Source of the DNA: Pyropia yezoensis
Taxonomy: Eukaryota; Rhodophyta; Bangiophyceae; Bangiales; Bangiaceae
DNA: 64,000 nt
Direction of reading: 5' to 3'
NCBI GenBank assembly: GCA_009829735.1
Contig: CM020619.1
Location: 21,756,671 to 21,820,670, forward strand
Positions within the stretch are counted from its first letter, which is position 1; each line of letters begins with the position of its first letter. The notes under the pieces were generated by a model that had not been told where the DNA came from, made no database searches, and worked only from the letters and a program-made list of their open reading frames with translations. The translations under genes were made by a program, and so were the position numbers. Shown here piece by piece: positions 60,192-64,000 of this stretch.

Positions 60192-61004
60192 AGACCCTCG
60201 CGCATACAGCGCTGGCGTTCGTCTGGCGTCAGCTTGTCGACCTTGAGGCTGGAAATGTCCATTGGGATAACACCCGTCGTCGGTGGCTTCCCAGAAGTGC
60301 TGCTAACATTGCTGGTAATACGGGACGCTCCAGCCTTGGCCGCTTCGACGCGCAGGGCGTCAGTCATAAGGGACTCAAGATCCGCGTAGGTCTTCAGGCA
60401 CATTGCCTGCCAGATGTCTCGTAAGGCCTCGGCTGTAGCGGTCGATTTTTTCCGCTTCGGTGATGTCGGGGATATCAAAGAGGACGCTTAGGAACGTCCT
60501 GTTGAACGTCCCGACGTCCTTGATTTGACGCCAAGAGTGCAGCTTGTCCCGCGCCGCCTGCGTCTCGTTCAGTGGGCTGAAGCGACGGATGAGCGCAGCC
60601 CGCAGGGCAGTCCAGTCGGGGACCGCGATGGTACGACTGCAGGTATGCCACCAAGTGAACGCCTCACCGTCCAGGTAGGTGCAGGCGATCCGGTACGCTT
60701 CGCCAGGGTCAGTCAGCCGCACATAAGAGTCCATGTGCGAGCACCACGCTTCAATTGTCCCGGGCTTGCCCGAGAACAGCGCGGGCTTGTGCGGCCTCGA
60801 AGTCGTTGTGCCTGCACTGGTGGTCTTGGCCTTGGCGTCCGACAGCTGTTTCTTGGCATCCGCCAGTTCTACCTTGTGAGCCTCGAGTTTGGCGCTGATC
60901 TGCGAGACGAACGCAGTTAGTTGATTCCATGATTCCGCTGAGGGTGCGGTTGAGGCCGTGCCTGGATTAGTCAGGCTAATACCAGAAGGATTAGGGGGAT
61001 CCAT
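60128..61004 (-). pseudogene. gag: gag of element C with one frameshift
   Basis: Starts at the ATG at 61004 (MDPPNPSGISLTNPG). A coiled-coil-like segment (QLTAFVSQISAKLEAHKVEL) precedes the Retrotrans_gag domain with TIEAWCSHMDSYVRLTD and ALIRRFSPLNETQAARDKL. Near 60425 the frame must shift from RYSRGL to RDIWQAMCLKTYADLESLM. The zinc knuckle CLRCREKGHLAQDC lies near the end (stop at 60128). It supplies the N-terminal part that element B has lost. Confidence 0.87.
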
Positions 61005-61386
61005 GGTAAAATTCGCAACGATCAAATCAACTAAGCAGATCTAAATCGACTTACTCCGGTTGGGCGCCGGGCAGGTCCTTAAAGTTGTGCAAAGAATTTG
61101 ATCCTTCAAAGTAGAGGTACACTAGCTTCTGGACGTGTGCGGCCGTAGTGGCTGCAACGATTCCAAAGATGTACAATACTATTTGATGGCTCACAAGTGA
61201 TGCGATGAAACAGAATTCGAAGACTAAAGCATGCAAACGGATTTTGCCGCTGGCGTCTGCGCGCGGGCCCGAGACGGGTCGCGCCGGATTTCCAAGCGGG
61301 GGGAAACTCACGTGGCAAATCGCGACTCTCGCACAGGTCCTGGGGGGTGTTGCGAGGTGTCGACTGGTGTGGCGCGCCAGCGTGCG

Positions 61387-61980
61387 GTGGTGATCTTTGC
61401 CACGCTGGTGGCGTTTGAGGTGTTCCACCGTCTCGAATTCGCGATCGCAGATGTCGCACCGCGGGCGCGTGGCTGGACGGTTGACCGTATTGCGGTGGCG
61501 CCGGGACCAGCGATGATCGCGCAGCACTGTCAGGCTGTTTCAACGCACGCCACAGGGCTTGCACAATTACTTGTCCTTGGGGATGCTCTTGGCGATCCGG
61601 CGCTACTCCCGCTGCTCCGCCGCGCGCGCCGCCGTGGGTCGGATGTGCCCAATACGTGGGGCGGGCTGCGCAGTGTATCGCCGCGCGGGGTCCAGCGGGG
61701 GCAGCAGCAGGCCCCGACTGGCCGAGCCCGCCGAGCCGGGCGTGGCTGGGCCCTTGGCCTTGCGCGAGAGGGGGGGCTTGGATGCGGCTGCCGCCGCCGA
61801 GTCGGCCGTCGCCCGCACAGAGGATGACGTGGATGCCGCCGCCGGTGATGCGCGCGCCACCGGTGTGACGCGTGCCTCCGCGGTCGCGCGCGCCGCCGGG
61901 GCGCGCGCAGTCGCCGCCGAGGAAGTCGGGGCGCCCGCCAACGCCGAGGAAGAACATTCGGAACCTGATTTGGCACCCAC
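61387..61980 (-). pseudogene. Ala-rich C2H2 zinc-finger protein fragment inside element C, three stop codons
   Basis: A single frame runs from 61980 to 61387, with TAG at 61605-61603, TAA at 61569-61567 and TGA at 61542-61540. It reads an Ala/Ser/Pro-rich region (SGSECSSSALAGAPTSSAAT ... GRIGHI-like), then RRIAKSIPKDK*LCKPCGVR*NS and LRDHRWSRRHRNTVN, a U1/matrin-type finger (C-x2-C ... H ... H). RCDICDREFETVEHLKRHQR then GKDHH is a perfect C-x2-C-x12-H-x5/6-H finger. The finger spacing is intact across two of the stops, so this is a once-functional gene decayed by point changes. It sits between LTR and gag on the element's coding strand. It is either captured host sequence or an element-specific ORF. 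Confidence 0.7.
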
Positions 61981-62194
61981 TGAGTTTCAACAATCCGTTG
62001 ACCAAAAGAAAAAACCGTGACAGGGGCCACCAGGGCAGTGTCAGGGCAGTGTTCTTTCGATATGATTCGTGGAACCCGCTGCGTTCGTATTACAATGCCC
62101 GAGGCACGCCGAACACAGGGGGCAGCACGAGGGCACAAACTCAGGGGGGGCCAAATCAGGAACGGAATCGCAACGTCACCGACAGGAGGAAGTC

Positions 62195-62214
62195 AAACTA
62201 CCTGAAGCTACCAC
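62195..62214 (-). other. Candidate primer-binding site of element C
   Basis: After the LTR end CCTCACA the minus strand reads TG then TGGTAGCTTCAGGTAGTTTG. The TGG start would pair with a tRNA 3' CCA; the tRNA is not identified. Confidence 0.4.
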
Positions 62215-62215
62215 A

Positions 62216-63088
62216 TGTGAGGCACCACCCGCACCCGGGCAGCCCTCAACGTACTGGTGAACGGCGTCAGCTGCCCGCTCAAGCCAATGAGGCTGCGGGG
62301 CGCGGGGAAGATGACGGGCGGGGTGACGGTGATGGGGGTGGGGAAGAAGATGGGCGTGACGTCGGTGAGGGTCGAGGGGGTCGAGGGGTTCGAGGGTAAA
62401 GGAGGTCGTTGTGTCTGTGTTTGTTGTTTCTCCCGAGGTCTCCCCGGGTGGCGCCCGCACTCACGCATTATATACCCCCGGGGGGGCACCCAGGGTGCCC
62501 CAAAGCATGCGATTGCCCGTGCCGCCGGGGGGGCGGCACCAATGGGCTCAAAACAAGGCATAGGCTCTCAGAACAAGTCAAGGTGGGTGTGCGCGCCCCA
62601 AGGCGCCCCACCAGACAGCCCCAAGCGGGAGCGGGGGCGGCGTGCGGCGCTCGTAGCGCCGCGCGGCTGGCCTCACACGCCGGTCGGCCGGAAAGGCCGC
62701 AGAGGCGCGTAAGCCAGACGCCAGTCTGCGGGTCGAAAATCTCCCGTGGGTCAGCAAATCTTGCCGATCCCATTGGCTCGTGGGGAGATTGTTCCGGTTG
62801 GCCGATGAGTCAGAGATGTGGCTTGTCCTGTGGTCCGTTAGTCCTCTGATCCGCGGAGAGAACATATCCGTCCGGGGATGAGTCAGGGTACTAACGGGTA
62901 GCCGATCCGCGGCTCTCGTGCTGACCGTCCGCGACCCGTAGAATCTCGGCCGGACACCGCGGCATCTCCAGATTACCAGGGAGTTGATGCGTCTTGGAAG
63001 GAGTTGGCTGAGAAGGACAGGGAAGGAGAGGCCCCAGTCCTTATCCCCGAAGATAGAGACTTGGGGATTTAGGGGGCATATCCTTACA
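62216..63088 (-). repeat. 5' LTR of element C, 873 bp
   Basis: The minus strand begins TGTAAGGATATGCCCCCT and ends CCTCACA, matching the LTR of element B at both ends. A TATA region GGGTATATAATGCG lies at about 62466-62480, preceded by GGGCACC..GGTGCC as in element B. The LTR outer edge (63088/63089) lies inside a host coding sequence. Confidence 0.85.
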
Positions 63089-63889
63089 CGGCGCGCCTCG
63101 GCGGGTGCGCCAGCCCGGGCCTCGAGGGAGCCCCACGAGTCGTAGAGCGACGGAAGCGTTGGGTCCGCGGCCGCGGCACGACCAAAGAGCCGCCGCGCCA
63201 CGTCCAAGCGACCGTCGGCTTTCTCCACGTCTGCCCACGCCTGCCACAGCAGCGCGTTGGAGGGCAGCTGTGCCAGAGCCCGGCCTAGCACCGCCCAAAC
63301 CGCACCGCCGTCATCGCGGCGACGGTGGAGCATGGCCAGGCGCATCCAGGTGCGGCCCGAGGTGGAGTCTGCCGCAACCAGCGTCTCGTATGCAGCGGCC
63401 GCGGCGGGGAGGTCACCCGCAGCCTCAATCGCCTTGGCACGGTCATAGACCGTCTTCGCTTTGGCAGCCGCGGACAGGGCCCGCCGGCCGCCGCCGCCGA
63501 CCGCCGCCGCCTAAGCCTTCGTCGCGCCCCCCGCCACGCCCACGTAGGCCGCTACCACCACAGGACGGAACCACCGCGTCACCACCTTCAATGCAACCGC
63601 CGCCGCTGCCGCCGCTTCCGCCTTCGCCGTGGCCCGCCTCCTCCTGCGGGTCCTCGGTGCTGCTAGCGGCGTGGCAGGTAACCGCGGCCAGCGGCAGCAA
63701 GCACGGGCGGTGGCCGGGGCGGGGAGGACCCGCGCCCAACGAGCGAGAAAATGTCAGCAACCGCGAGTGCGAGGCACCGAGCGCAGGGGGGCGGGCCGAC
63801 AGGGCGCCAGTGGCAACGGCAACGGCCAGGAAGGCCACCTCGCGCCGCCCCGCTACGGGACGGGCCCGCTTGCCCCGCACCGTGGTCAT
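63089..63889 (-). pseudogene. HAT/TPR-repeat protein gene (organelle RNA-processing type), cut by element C
   Basis: The ATG at 63889 opens MTTVRGKRARPVAGRREVAF, Arg/Ala/Ser-rich and like a plastid transit peptide. A second coding block (63510-63089) follows an acceptor-like CTTAG ending at 63511, implying a short intron. It reads TVYDRAKAIEAAGDLPAAAA, RTWMRLAMLHRRRDDGGAVW, ALLWQAWADVEKADGRLDVA and SLYDSWGSLEARAGAPAEAR, tandem 34-residue helical repeats with W and A at the places typical of HAT repeats (Mbb1/HCF107-like RNA-binding proteins). Coding sequence ends exactly at the LTR edge. No continuation was found beyond element C in the window, so the remainder is deleted or outside. Family placement is by repeat pattern only. 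Confidence 0.65.
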
Positions 63890-64000
63890 GAACCGGCAGG
63901 TCGCGGCGAGGGGGCAGGGGCGGCGGGGCAGGGTGCTGCACCTGCCCGCCCCAGCGGGATGCGACGCACCCACGGGGGCGTTCAGTGACTCACCCGCACT

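Larger units (their letters stand above)
59448..63088 (-). mobile_element. Ty3/gypsy retrotransposon C, truncated, same family as element B
   Basis: On the minus strand: 5' LTR (63088 to 62216), candidate primer-binding site, about 1.2 kb of extra DNA with a zinc-finger pseudogene, gag (61004 to 60128) and the protease with the start of the polymerase region (60191 to about 59448). Homology to element B stops at LPPERS (about 59454). RT, RNase H, integrase and the 3' LTR are missing from this side, so a deletion or recombination removed most of pol. Confidence 0.88.

Overview
The window is nuclear DNA from a GC-rich eukaryote. The evidence is GT-AG introns in recognisable genes, LTR, DIRS, hAT, Harbinger and mariner elements, and proteins with signal or transit peptides. 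Overall G+C is very high, the proteins are rich in Ala/Gly/Pro/Arg, and genes have few introns. This fits a bangiophyte red alga (Porphyra/Pyropia type); that assignment is an inference from composition and gene style, and no single marker proves it. Many long open frames here are artefacts of G+C content, and many apparent starts are GTG or TTG, so I re-chose ATG starts for the genes I report.

Left part (1-18 kb) is a transposon graveyard. Ty3/gypsy element A (minus, 1-5001) has an LTR, a candidate primer-binding site, gag, and a pol that runs off the window; its LTR abuts a broken hAT transposase. A complete mariner/IS630-type element (6900-10205), with perfect 31-bp terminal inverted repeats and a TA duplication, sits directly against the gag of a second, decayed Ty3/gypsy chromodomain element B (10208-15182). 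A PIF/Harbinger transposase remnant follows (15.3-17.7 kb), then an AT-richer patch with a long hairpin (18.4-18.7 kb).

Central part (18.8-45.8 kb) is the host gene block. It has an L-rhamnose mutarotase with two introns, an ERGIC-53/VIP36-type L-type lectin, a tyrosine-aminotransferase-like enzyme with an N-terminal four-cysteine motif, and an ERCC1 DNA-repair subunit with one intron. Two tandem paralogous type I membrane proteins (928 and 929 aa) carry VWA, Cache-like and C-type lectin domains and share a conserved cytoplasmic tail. Two large Ala-rich proteins of unknown function follow. Between them lie low-complexity stretches with possible gene fragments whose frames I cannot resolve.

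Right part (46-64 kb) is again mobile DNA. A degenerate DIRS-like retroelement with inverted ends (about 46.3-51.95 kb) is followed by a segment bounded by inverted arms and carrying repeated 14-bp palindromes (52.9-54.2 kb). Next come Ala-rich putative exons, a hypothetical protein with 39-residue repeats (57.2-58.5 kb), and a truncated Ty3/gypsy element C (59.4-63.1 kb, minus). Element C carries a zinc-finger pseudogene between its LTR and gag, and its LTR cuts a host gene for a HAT/TPR-repeat protein (63.1-63.9 kb).

Functionally the host genes look like ordinary single-copy genes (sugar metabolism, secretory cargo sorting, amino-acid metabolism, DNA repair). The receptor-like pair and the aminotransferase with its extra motif stand out as unusual.
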